Source of the DNA: Chromera velia
Lineage: Eukaryota > Sar > Chromeraceae
Assembly: GCA_018398765.1 (NCBI GenBank)
Contig: JAHBMJ010000736.1
Span: 21,423-42,438 of the forward strand
Direction of reading: 5' to 3'
Length of the DNA stretch: 21,016 nucleotides
Part shown: in pieces, positions 8,158 to 17,100 of the stretch
Layout of the letters: each line of letters opens with the position of its first letter
Numbering within the stretch: the first letter of the stretch is position 1
The notes under the pieces: generated by a model
Told to the model about the DNA's origin: nothing
The model's input: the letters and a program-made list of their open reading frames with translations, nothing else
The model's database searches: none
Made by a program: the position numbers and the translations under genes

Positions 8158-10804
8158 ATGGGCAGGAAACAGCAACGAAAAAACAGGAGAAATAGAAAGA
8201 AAGTGCAGAATGAGGCGGCTGCAGTCGAGCCGTGCTCAGATGTTTTGAACAACGATGAGTCCGATGTGTCCAAAGCCGCAGATTTCCCAGACAATCCTTG
8301 CAGTGCTGTGCCAAAGTCTGACGGTCGCTGCACTCCTCCTCACTGTTGGGGCGAGGCGATTGATGGCAGTGGCAGCGATTTGATAGATGGGGCTCATCTC
8401 TCTAAGTCTCCAAATCTTGCTGGTGATTTTTGTAGAAGACCGCGTCCGTCTACCCCTCCCTGCCAAGTCTCGTTGGAAGCGGAGTCATTCGAGGTAGTCA
8501 CCTGGCAGTTCGATTGGAGCAATTCGGATATCTCGGACCGCAGTCCGTTCGGCGTCCTTTCCGAGCCCGAGTGGCGGGAGATGTTTGAGAGCATTGCCGG
8601 TCCCCTGGAGCGTGCCTTCAATGACCTCACGGCAGGCGGACCTTCAGTGGTGGTGTTGGAAGACTGGAGGTGAGGCGTGGTCTATTTCGACCGTGAGCCT
8701 TGCATGCAGTTGCCGCGTATACGTGTCACAATTTCTGTCTTTGTGCCTCTTCACCTCCCGGTCCGTCTGATTTTTCACTTTTGATTCTCTTTTGTCATCT
8801 TCTGATCGTCTTTTTGCCAACTTCCTTTGTGAGACAAGACTGTGGGTGAGTGTCGTGAGTATCAAACAACACCTTATTTAGAGGTCAAGTTGACCAGAGC
8901 GCGGGTACGCAAACGCAAACTGCTTGTGCTCCTCTGGCCGCACGCAACGCATGTGGTCGTACGTACCAGCTCACAGCACCTTTTCATTGAGCCTGCAGGT
9001 ACGACCTCCTTCAGATGACTCAGACGAACATCGAGAGTTCCACAGTCCGCAAGATCCGTCGGCAGATAGAGACTGTGAAGGCAGGGGGCGAAGTCGCCTC
9101 GAAGGCCTACCAGAAACTTCAAAGAGAGGTGCAGCGCTTGCAAAAGGAGTGCAGTGCTGCGGAGGGGCGAGCGAAACGCGTGTCGTTGCAGTTGGAGGGG
9201 GAACGAAACGAGAGACAGGAGTCCGTAGCGCAGACAAATGAAGAGAGAAAAAGTGGGGGAGTGAGAGGTCTGCTTTAAAAAGTCAGATTGCTCAACTTCG
9301 CGCAACAGCAGAGCGATTGCATGAGCAGAGAAGTGCAGCTGAGCAGGAAGTGAGACAAGTGTCGGCCTCGTTGCAAAGGGAGAGGGAGGAGCATGAGGAT
9401 ATGCAGCTCCAATCTAGGCTGCAAGCGGATTGGAACCAGCAGGAGTTGGAGGCAGAGATGGCTGCATCCAAGAACGAGGTCGAAAAGTTGCGTGCTGAGG
9501 CACTGTGTCGGTTGAATAAGAAGGCAGCGCTGCAGAGAGAAATCGAAAGCCTGCGCAATCAGGCATCATCACGTAAAGAGATTGAAACATTGCGCACAGA
9601 ATCCGATAGGTTACGCAAGGAGAGGGAGACGGCAGAGATAAGGCTGCAGAAAAAGGAGCAAAGCAACTTAGAGATGCTCCGAAAACATGAGGAAGTGGTC
9701 ACAGATCTGCAGACTGCGATGTACACGATAGCGTGTCATCACCAAGAGCTTGAGCACAAACAGTCTGTATTCGACCGATCCATTGCAGGTCTGAATTCTG
9801 CACACAGGAAGGAGAAGGAGGAGATCCGAAAGACTGTCAAGAAAGAAGTCGAAAACGCGGTCGAATCTGCGATCGCGCGTACGAAAGGCAGTGTCCTTGA
9901 GTCAGCGCTTTCAGGAGCGTTGCTCCCGCTCTGTCTTGTTCGGCAGATGGCGCCCGAGAATCTCTGTCTCCTCTCCGCACTCCCGAACCTCCTTCGAGTT
10001 CCATCTGTCATCGCCTCCCTCCAGGCCTTCATCCAGGCCTCCTGCAAAGCGCACCGCGTCTCCTATAGGTCAACAGAGATGGCAGACCCCCCCCAGGTCG
10101 AGATTCTCGATGTCCGCCTTGCCGCCCCTGAAGAGACCCTCCGAAGCGGGTTTGCGGGAAAGCGAAAAAAGTTCTTGGAAGAAAAACGGGCGTGGAAACC
10201 TGACGCCCGACTCTTTCACGGAAGTCGGAATCCGTTACTAGTCCCTCAAAACAGGCACATCCCGTGTGAGTTGTGGAAGGAGATTGCAGAGAGGCATCCC
10301 TGCCTTGATCTGCACACTCTTCTGGGTGGGGAGGCCCCGAGTGTCAGTAGAAAAAGCATTCCTGCGGGAGAGATTCTTCTCTTCCACGGTTGCAGCGATG
10401 AAGTCGCGGAAAAAATTAGTGGGGGGGGATTTGACTGGAGACTGGCGGGGGTAAGTTCAGGTGCGATGTTCGGAATGGGTTCGTACTTCGCTCTCGACTT
10501 CTCCAAAGCCGACTTGTATGCCGGAGAGCCCAGTCGGCGTTTCCTTCGCCACAAAAAGCCCATGACAGTCGTGATTGCCTCCGTCCTTCTAGGGAGACCG
10601 TATGAGGCACGAGAGCCGCATAAGGGGATCGCTCTTCCCCCTGATGGGTGTGATTCCATCTGGGGTGTGCCCAGAAGCGTCAGCCCCCCCGGGGAAGTAG
10701 ATCACTCTGAGTTTGTGATCTTCGATAAAGACCAGGCTTTGCCGCTCCTGCTGGTCAGGTACAAGCATAAGCGGTCGTGTTCTTGCAGTCGATGCAGAAC
10801 TTGA
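8158..10804 (+). CDS. coiled-coil PARP-type ADP-ribosyltransferase
   Basis: Exons are 8158-8669, 8999-9260 and 9287-10804, giving 763 residues. The start ATG has a good context (cagagATGg) and opens with a basic cluster (GRKQQRKNRRNRKK), a likely nuclear signal. The 8670-8998 intron (GTGAGG...CAG) restores the frame. Residues about 180-440 are charged heptad-like coiled coil. The C-terminal catalytic domain (about 600-755) shows His625 in LLFHGC, Tyr658 in GMGSYFA and Glu733 in SEFVIF. This is the full H-Y-E triad of polymer-forming PARPs, and the GGGFDWRLAG...MFGMGSYFA region resembles tankyrase-type domains. It should transfer ADP-ribose from NAD+ to proteins; the target is unknown. No WWE, zinc-finger, BRCT or ankyrin partner domain is seen. 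The frame break near 9261 is either a 26-nt intron or an indel. Confidence 0.85.
9261..9286 (+). other. reading-frame break in the PARP-like gene: 26-nt intron or indel
   Basis: The coiled-coil frame running from 8999 meets TAA at 9276. Coiled-coil coding continues in another frame, which is open from 9242. Removing 9261-9286 (GTGAGA...GTCAG) joins the frames exactly as KSGG|IAQLRA. One extra G in the GGGGG run at 9255-9259 would equally give a smooth join (KSGGSERSALKSQIAQLR). I cannot choose between an ultra-short intron, a sequencing error and a real mutation. Confidence 0.6.
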
Positions 10805-11189
10805 GTAGGGATTCAGGATTCAAACGGCTGAAGCCTGCACCGGCCCAGCAGGTGAATCCTCACGGTGGGGTCATAACAGCTATGTAAGAGCCACTGGCAG
10901 ACCAATGGTATATATGATTCGACTCAGTCGGTATAGGACAGATCGCACAGATCGCACAACGCGTTGCAGGTGCAACCGGGAGGGGCACTTCTGATAACGA
11001 GAAAAAAATGAAGGATATGGTGTTGCTGTTGTGCACAATTCTGCCTAGAAGCGGTTCCAAAGCTATAGCCGACTGTCTCAAGAAGGTCCATTCTGTCGAT
11101 AAGGCAAGTTGAGGCGAATCGATCCGATTGGCATGCAGGCTTCCTCATCCCCCCCCCCCATGAATGTGTGCTCTGGGTTGTCCTCAAAG
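10805..11189. other. 3' flank of the PARP-like gene
   Basis: No gene seen. Two short minus-strand frames (10860-11187) lack recognisable features. A nine-C homopolymer lies near 11152. I found no clear polyadenylation hexamer for the plus-strand gene. Confidence 0.5.
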
Positions 11190-11281
11190 CCTTGCTAGTG
11201 GCTTGGGATTTGGCGTCGCTAAATCTAGGATTTAACCCTCAATCATCATCATCATCATCATCATCATTATTATTATTATTA
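11190..11281 (+). mobile_element. retroelement 3' end with (ATC)n(ATT)n tail
   Basis: The sequence GGATTTAACCCTCA is followed by (ATC)n at 11242-11267 and (ATT)n to 11281. The lead-in resembles GGCTTTAACCTCA before the (CAT)n tail at 3.7 kb. It is probably the truncated 3' end of a LINE of the family seen at 12-13 kb. The 5' boundary is not visible. Confidence 0.5.
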
Positions 11282-11326
11282 ATCGGTCTATAGGCCATCA
11301 TGCAGTGCATGAGTCTAGGACAATGC

Positions 11327-11332
11327 TTTATT
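11327..11332 (-). terminator. AATAAA polyadenylation signal, minus strand
   Basis: On the minus strand AATAAA lies about 40 nt past the stop codon proposed for the partial gene at 11373-11813. That is a normal spacing for a polyadenylation signal and the main support for a gene end here. Confidence 0.4.
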
Positions 11333-11372
11333 GCCCCTTTGCCAGACCTGCATCATACAACGGGAGGGGGCT

Positions 11373-11813
11373 TCATTCTTGCAACTCTAAACACCCTGCA
11401 TTTAGAGGATGCTTTCTAAATCGCTGATGTCGTTTCCCTTCTGTGGAAGGAGTGCGACAACTGCAACAGAGACCCTCAGGCAGTAGAGGCAGACAGGAAG
11501 ACCGGTGGAGAGGGGGGACGGGAGATGTACGGGGGAGATGGAAAAAGAACATTCAAAAGATGAGACGGGAAGAGAGGTAAGTAACCATCACATGCATCGA
11601 ATCGCAGGCCTTACGATGGAGGGCGCAGACAGATGTTTCGCAAGAGTCGCAGGGCCGGTATGGGTGAGTGTCTGAGTGCCAGGGTGACCTTCATTCGTGC
11701 CAACAATTCGCTTTGCATGGCGTGTTTTAGAGGGGTGGAGTCCTTCGATAGCAACCACTTTCTTTCTCTTTCTTGGGCTCTGTCTAATTTAGCTTCAATT
11801 TCGGTTACAATTG
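11373..11813 (-). CDS. 3' part of an unrecognised minus-strand gene
   Basis: On the minus strand a frame from 11813 down to 11615 encodes a charged helical stretch (IEAKLDRAQERERKWLLSKD, later LKHAMQSELLARMKVTL). It ends at a good donor (ATC|GTAAGG). A matching acceptor (TCTCTGTTGCAG) precedes 11460, and joining restores the frame (TC+T) for 28 more codons to TGA at 11375-11373. AATAAA follows about 40 nt on. No domain is recognised. The upstream part is lost at the ambiguous base at 11814, beyond which the sequence is a plus-strand LINE. An alternative terminal frame would stop at 11402. The combination of exon, donor, acceptor, stop and poly(A) signal makes this plausible but not secure. 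Confidence 0.4.
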
Positions 11814-12989
11814 NGGAATTTAAAAATGAGTGTAGATGCACGCCTGCAGTCAGCAGCAAAGGCCCTAGGGTCTCTTCAGGGCCTCCTCTCTTCTCTTGGT
11901 CCCCTTCCTGCCTCTACGAAAGTGCAGCTTTTCCGGTCGGTTTGGCTGCCTGTCGCCACCTACTCCTTGGAGGCACTCCCTCTTAGGAAACAGGACATCG
12001 ACACACTGACCGCGCTGCAACTCAGATTTGTTCGTTGGGCCTTCCGTCTCCCTCACAACTCTTTCACCTCTCCTTCTCTCTTCTCTATTGGTCTGTCCTC
12101 TATGCTCTGTGTCATGCGAAGTCGTGTTGCTTCTTTCCTCTCTTCTCTTCACCTCCAAAAGCGAGACCTCCCTAAAGCAGTCCTGTGTACATACAGAGGA
12201 GGGCTGTGCCCATCATTTCGTGCATCTATCAATAAGTTGCTCCCGAAAGAGACCGCCAAGCTCCTCTCTCTAAGTGAGGCAGAGGCCCGCAGCGTGTGGT
12301 CACTGCAGTATGAAGATATGAGGCAAAGAGAATGGAAAACAGAAAGAGCCCTGGTAGGGAACCGGTTGAAAAGAGAAATGGCGGTCCAGACAGAAGGGGA
12401 GTGGTTGAAGGGATGGGCAGCTGAGAATGAAGACGACAACAGTTATCCAAGAAGAAACCCATCACTCTACCCACCCAACGCTGCATGCACCGCTTTTCAG
12501 AAAGCACATCCATCGAGAGAGAGATTTGCTAAACTGCTCCTTTCCACCCAACGAATCCATTCAGGAAAGAAGGTGTCGGTGCCGTGCTCTCTGCCCTCGC
12601 CCTTTCTTCAGGCAGGCATTTCCATCACGCCCCTTTTGCTCAAAGTCGTGGGGGGGGGAGCATGCCATGGCGGGGTGCAGGAAAAATTGTGTGCGCGTTG
12701 TCTGGATCAAGACAGACGACCGGTTGACGATGCTGTGCATCGCCTGACTGATTGCATAGGGAGGAGAGAGGAGCAAGCAGCATTGAAAGCGGTAGTGAGA
12801 GAAGTGAAGGATGGTCTCTCTCTTTTTGACAGGGTTACCGCTGCGCAAAGAGTGGCAGCAATCTCTAAGGTTAAAGGGGCGGGCCCAGCAGAGGTAGAAG
12901 CCTTTGAGAGCTGCTTCTTGATGCTTAATCATAAGCCGCGGCAGGGGTTTGAAGCAATAATGAGGTGCTTGAGAGAGGTTGAGAATTGA
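11811..12989 (+). CDS. LINE reverse-transcriptase C-terminal fragment
   Basis: The 392-codon frame begins past the polymerase core. Its first part (ARLQSAAKALGSLQGL...STKVQLFRSVWLPVATYSLE) is the region just after the reverse-transcriptase palm in many non-LTR elements, recalling the common pattern of trunk-like helices then LxLYxxxVxPxxxYGxE. The catalytic YxDD motif is absent, so the copy is 5'-truncated. Near the C-terminus C-x2-C-x12-H-x4-C (CARCLDQDR...HRLTDC) matches the zinc-knuckle pattern of LINE ORF2 proteins. The true N-terminal limit is obscured by an N at 11814; the first ATG is 11826. An (ATC)n tail follows about 110 bp after the stop. It cannot retrotranspose by itself. Confidence 0.75.
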   Translation: MXNLKMSVDARLQSAAKALGSLQGLLSSLGPLPASTKVQLFRSVWLPVATYSLEALPLRKQDIDTLTALQLRFVRWAFRLPHNSFTSPSLFSIGLSSMLCVMRSRVASFLSSLHLQKRDLPKAVLCTYRGGLCPSFRASINKLLPKETAKLLSLSEAEARSVWSLQYEDMRQREWKTERALVGNRLKREMAVQTEGEWLKGWAAENEDDNSYPRRNPSLYPPNAACTAFQKAHPSRERFAKLLLSTQRIHSGKKVSVPCSLPSPFLQAGISITPLLLKVVGGGACHGGVQEKLCARCLDQDRRPVDDAVHRLTDCIGRREEQAALKAVVREVKDGLSLFDRVTAAQRVAAISKVKGAGPAEVEAFESCFLMLNHKPRQGFEAIMRCLREVEN

Positions 12990-13116
12990 GAGCATGCGTT
13001 TGATCTAGAATAATCGATCGATCAAACACCCTATGCATGAATGCATGGATGAACGGACCACCCGAGCCCAACAGAGGCTAGGGGTTAAGTCTTCTTCTAT
13101 CATCATCATCATCATC
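11815..13116 (+). mobile_element. 5'-truncated LINE with (ATC)n tail
   Basis: This comprises the reverse-transcriptase fragment, a short 3' UTR (12990-13098, ending GGGGTTAAGTCTTCTTCT) and an (ATC)n tail at 13099-13116. 5' truncation plus a simple-repeat tail is the usual signature of target-primed reverse transcription. I could not define a target-site duplication because the left junction falls at the ambiguous base. Confidence 0.65.
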
Positions 13117-13682
13117 AGGACCTAACATTTAAATTTTTATTAATTTTAGTTTCATTTAAAATACACAGCGTAACTCTATTTTTAAATTAAGGTTTGAAAC
13201 TAGAGTAGCGGCTCAGTAGCGTGAGCTACAGATTTAATGCCAGATTATTATGGAAAACTAGCAAGCCTGTCAAAAAAGTGACCCGATCAAGAACGCTTCT
13301 AGGGATATGCACCTCTAGGAACGCCTCAATCACCCATGACCCGTCAAATATTCCTTAGGCTCAGCGTACGTCAAAATCGTTAGTCCACTGGCATGTATCA
13401 AATATGTCTGGCCCGTTAAATCTTTTGTGCTCCACGGGGCGGGGGTAGGGGGGAGAGGGGGCGGACAAACCCAGAGGCCCGGGTGCTAGTCCAGGTACGC
13501 CCATGCCACTACATAGGCTACGTACATATGCATGAACATAATGATAAATTTGACGTGCGTTATTCAATTACTAAATTAATTGATCATATACTAGATCATA
13601 TATAATAAAAATTTACAGTAATTTTATACTAGTAATATCAATGATATTGTTTTTCAAATTAAATTGAATTGAATTGAAATGC
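13117..13682. other. AT-rich non-coding stretch with a G-quadruplex motif
   Basis: No gene is supported. A strong G4-type run lies at 13436-13463 (four to six G per run, spacers C, TA and AGA). From 13560 the DNA is AT-rich and ends in repeated AATTG units (about 13660-13680), which read as a (CAATT)n tail for the reverse-oriented retroelement that follows. Confidence 0.55.
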
Positions 13683-14180
13683 TTAAAGCCGGTGAGCCTA
13701 GGCCGTGCACTAGATAAAAAAAAAAAAAAAAACTCAAAAACCTTTTTTTTTTATCCATTTCTTTTTACTAGTATTCATCACCTCCTAAACTAAACAAACA
13801 ACCGTTGTTCAAGTGTTGTATGAGTGTTGCAGGGAGTGTTGCATCAACTTGCATGAAAAACAACTGTTGTTTGGTAGATACTATAGGGCAGATAAATAAA
13901 AAAAAAAATAAAAAACTAGCAAAACTTTTTTTTTCTTTCTTTTTTTATTTACTTAGTGCAGGGCCTAGCGGTGAGCCACCACTAAGGCTCTGGCCAACCC
14001 TAGGGCTAACCACGGAACCAGCCTATTTACTATACCCGTTCATTTCGCCGCTTCCGGCTGTCTTAATTCTCCGGCCTTCCCTCCTACTACCTTTAATTTA
14101 CCCCCTCCTTTTCGCAGGATCCTTGAGAGTCTTTCAAACTCTGTGGAGACAGCTTCGTCATCAAATAGACCATGGATCAT
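13683..14180 (-). mobile_element. reverse-oriented retroelement 3' end, split by an inserted element
   Basis: TTAAAGCCGGTGAGCC (13683-13698) is the exact inverse of the 3' end at 3679-3694. The homology resumes at 13969 after the inserted element and continues to about 14010. On the minus strand 14180-14040 is a 46-codon frame starting MIHGLFDDEAVSTEF and ending LRQPEAAK; it may be the C-terminal end of the element's open frame, but this is unproven. The (CAATT)n stretch before 13683 would be its tail. Confidence 0.5.
13690..13977. mobile_element. short inverted-repeat (MITE-like) element, copy 2, with 9-bp target duplication
   Basis: The element is about 13699-13968. The left end TAGGCCGTGCACTAGATAAA is matched by the right end on the other strand (TAGGCCCTGCACTAAGTAAA). 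Perfect 9-bp duplications CGGTGAGCC flank it (13690-13698 and 13969-13977). The undisturbed site exists once at 3.68 kb. Inside the ends are A-rich or T-rich tracts, then a core with inverted arms (about 13796-13809 and 13859-13873) built from CAAACAAC/GTTGTTTG. The core shares about 24 bp with copy 1 in inverse orientation. It encodes nothing recognisable and would depend on a transposase made elsewhere. Confidence 0.75.
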
Positions 14181-15092
14181 GATGACCTGTACCGTCTTTC
14201 ATTCAATCTGAATCAATCGGGTTTGCATGACATTGTGCACATGCATGCCCATCTATCTACCTCGATGTGCATGCAGTAGGTTGCTTGCTTACTTGGACCC
14301 TACGCCACTCACGATGAAACGACTCCATCCCGTACAGCGGTCTTGCCCGTGCGCCGCATGCCTCGATGGCGCACCCGCTCGACAATCAGTCAACCAGCCG
14401 AACTACCTGCCGAACGATCATCCACTCGCTCATCAATCATGAAGTGCATGCATGGCCTCCTTTGCTTTCTCCATCGGAGCACCTCGAGCAGAAAGACAAC
14501 GCCCCCCCGAACCACAATGAAGTTGCTTCCACGACCTATCCCGCGGAATCAAGACAGACAATTTGCACTTCAGAATATGAAGAAAATAAACTCCTCAACG
14601 ACATTTGGGTGGGTCGGCCGCAACAGTCCCAACAAACACATTCAGCAGCCGAATTCAGTTGCACCAGCTGACAATGTCATTCACTCACGCATTCATTTAC
14701 CAAATCTGTTGCAACAGAGAAAAGAGACTTACCAAGCATGCAGCAACGTACAGTTGTCTGATTTGAAACGTCGTCTGTCTCTTCCTTCTTTCTTGCTTTT
14801 TCTCCCTGAGAGTGACCGTCTCTCTCTTGAATGCTTCCCCTTTGACTCACTAGAAAAAGAAATTCTCCACGTTTTTCAACGCAATCGACTGACCGTGCCC
14901 ACGCCCACAACCTATTCTTCATTCCAACGCATCACAAGGTTCATGCACGCACCCAATTCTTCCTTCAGCAGCCCACCTAGCCAGTACACGTACTCCCTCA
15001 ATGACCACTCGCATGTATTCATACACCGCACGTCGGGGCCGGTGGGGGATCCCTCTGTTCACCTCCCCGTCCAGAGTGAAAGTCCGCCCTTT
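14181..15092. other. intergenic, no supported gene
   Basis: A plus-strand frame at 14358-15386 (342 codons from its first ATG) is the longest here. It shows no domain, runs through (ATCC)n repeats read as RSIHPSIH and overlaps the last cupin exon antisense, so I do not call it. TGCATGCA occurs at 14445. The (ATCC)n/(GATC)n tract at about 15131-15192 lies in the cupin gene's 3' UTR. Confidence 0.5.
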
Positions 15093-15098
15093 TTTATT
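15093..15098 (-). terminator. AATAAA polyadenylation signal of the cupin gene
   Basis: AATAAA on the minus strand lies about 130 nt past the cupin stop codon, after a (GGAT)n-rich 3' UTR. Confidence 0.5.
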
Positions 15099-15230
15099 TC
15101 ATCTCTTCTACTGCACCCACCCACCTACGCACTCGATCGATCGATCCATCCATCCATCCATCCACGCACTCGGTCGATCCATCCATCCATCTGTAGCAAT
15201 CCCTCCCTACAGCGATGGAGGGCTAAAGGG

Positions 15231-16099
15231 CTACAAGTCATGGAAGGACCTGTGCAGGGCATGGGCCTTCGCCACCCAGTCGCAGCTGTCGTCTCCCACC
15301 TTCGAGGGCACATCAAACTGGAGCACCACCATGTTGCAGGGACCGCCAACTGTACCCGACCTGCAATGCCATTCGTCTATGCATAAACGTGCAGGGAGTC
15401 GACAAACCAAATTCTCACAATGCTATACAATTCTTTGTTGAGCAAACGCAAAGCGCTGACCGGGAAACATAGACGACCAACGGAGGGAGAAACAGAATCG
15501 GTCTAGATAGGGGGAAAATCGAAAAGACGAAGGGGACAGGTAGGCGGGGCAGTATCCCACCTACAGACCGACAGACTGACTGACTGACCAGTGTTTCGCG
15601 TCCACAATGTTGCCTGCGTTGTCTTGCTGAAAGAACAAGTGACCTGGGCCCATCTCTCTGTGGTCCCCGTCTGTCGTGTTCACGTACCAGCGGCCCTCCA
15701 GGGGAATCACCATTTGGACCTTCGGAGACGGATGCCAAGGCGTCTCCCCGATCATTTGAGTCAAAATGAAATTCTTTACCTGCATGCATGCATGCCATCG
15801 CGAAGAAGGCAATTCACTCCGAAAGAAAGAAATGAATCCCAAAAAGGAACCAACCGTCCCCAATGCAGAGTACACTACTGACTGACCTCCAAGAGAGAAG
15901 AGACGTCTCTCTGATACTTCGCCCCTTTCTTCTCGAGACCCTCCACAGTGCAGTCCTTAAGGTGAGACTTCCCGTCCTCAGATATCCACAGGTGCGTGAA
16001 GCTCATCACACCCAACTCTGGAGGCCCTCCACCCCCCTGCCGGGTTTGTGCAAGGTCAAGACAGCAGAGAAAAAGAAGAAGACGGCAAAAACTTTTCAT
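15231..16099 (-). CDS. secreted small cupin-domain protein
   Basis: There are three exons on the minus strand: 16099-15887, 15779-15589 and 15360-15231, giving 177 residues with every junction in frame. Introns are 107 and 228 bp, both starting GTCAGT and ending CAG. The first 20 residues (MKSFCRLLLFLCCLDLAQTR) form a good signal peptide. The mature part starts like short bacterial cupins (MSFTHLWISEDGKSHLKDC). It then has the core TPWHPSPKVQMVIPLEGRWYV, the second motif REMGPGHLFFQQDNAG and a closing strand KHWSGTVGGPCNMVVLQFDV. His87 is a candidate metal ligand. Function is unknown; the fold is a small beta-barrel often binding a metal. An ATG 18 codons upstream (16153) would bury the signal peptide, so 16099 is preferred. 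It diverges from the multicopper oxidase gene. Confidence 0.8.
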
Positions 16100-16658
16100 C
16101 CTGAGTCGGTGGATATGTGTGCCAGGGGCGTTTGGTGATCCAAAGTCCTTCATGGCACAGTTTGCAGCACGACCGTTGACATGCGTTCATGCATGCGGGA
16201 AAGTGACGAACGAAAGAGGAAACTCCAGCAAGCGCTGTCGAGCAGAAGCTGAAGAACTTGAGGATTGTCAGTTGGAGTTTTCAGGCCGGATACTCCTTGA
16301 TGAGCCTGCTAAAGACGTCCCCAACCGGCTCCTGCGCGTGACGGATCCCCGCGTCATTGCAGGATCGCCGATGGTTGACGCAATTTGACGCATGCACCCG
16401 ACCAACCCTGCAGTCTCTTCGGCAATCAAAACTGCAACGGATGATTGATCTTCTCGATCGCCCTCATGATATGTAACACAGAAAAAGAGAGAGAGAGAAA
16501 GAGGCTGTGTCCACCCAGTGACTCAGGTCTCTGAATTGTTTTTGTTTGCATGGCTTGATCGGCTAGATATAAGTCAACTTTCGTATCTTCGCATTGCTCA
16601 CGTATCTTTCAGTGCTTGTTTAGTGTCTGTTTTGTGCTCGGTTGAAGCTAGCTTGCGG
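16100..16658. promoter_or_regulatory. divergent intergenic region between cupin and multicopper oxidase genes
   Basis: About 560 bp separates two start codons pointing away from each other, so it should hold both promoters. It contains an ATGCATGC site near 16189 and a GA-rich tract at about 16482-16503. A plus-strand frame (15996-16388) crosses it but mostly overlaps the cupin first exon antisense. No TATA box stands out. Confidence 0.45.
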
Positions 16659-17055
16659 ATGACAAAACTTCATTTCCCGTGTTCCAGAGGAATGATCTCC
16701 TCCTTGATGTCCAGTGCTCTTCTCCTGCTGCTGCTGGTGTCGGGAGTAAAGAGTCAGTCCTGCCCGTCGTCGCCGAACTTGAGCGGAGACGGCGAACCGT
16801 TCAGACAACCGTGCGAGTGGCGGTCGGAGGGGGGCCGCCTCCAGGGGACCCTGACCCTCGGGCCCTTCTTCTATGACGACTGGGCAACCGCTCCCTTCGA
16901 GACCCGAACTTTTGAGGGCTCGATTCCGGGACCCACTCTGAGGTTGAAGCCTGGGTAAGGAGGGGTGCGGTTGGGTGTGCATATGTGTGTACCATTGGGG
17001 GTGTGCAGGCGCTTCACTCGTCCTTCCTCCACACACACACACACACATACACACA

Positions 17056-17100
<45 letters not shown>

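Noticed and set aside
10205-10235. A second catalytic site in the PARP-like protein, from an earlier RLFHGSRN
   Set aside because: Only one following GSYFA and one SEFVIF exist, and both align with the later LLFHGC; the first copy is probably coincidental.
14358-15386. 342-codon plus-strand open frame
   Set aside because: No domain, translated (ATCC)n repeats, and antisense overlap with the well-supported last cupin exon.
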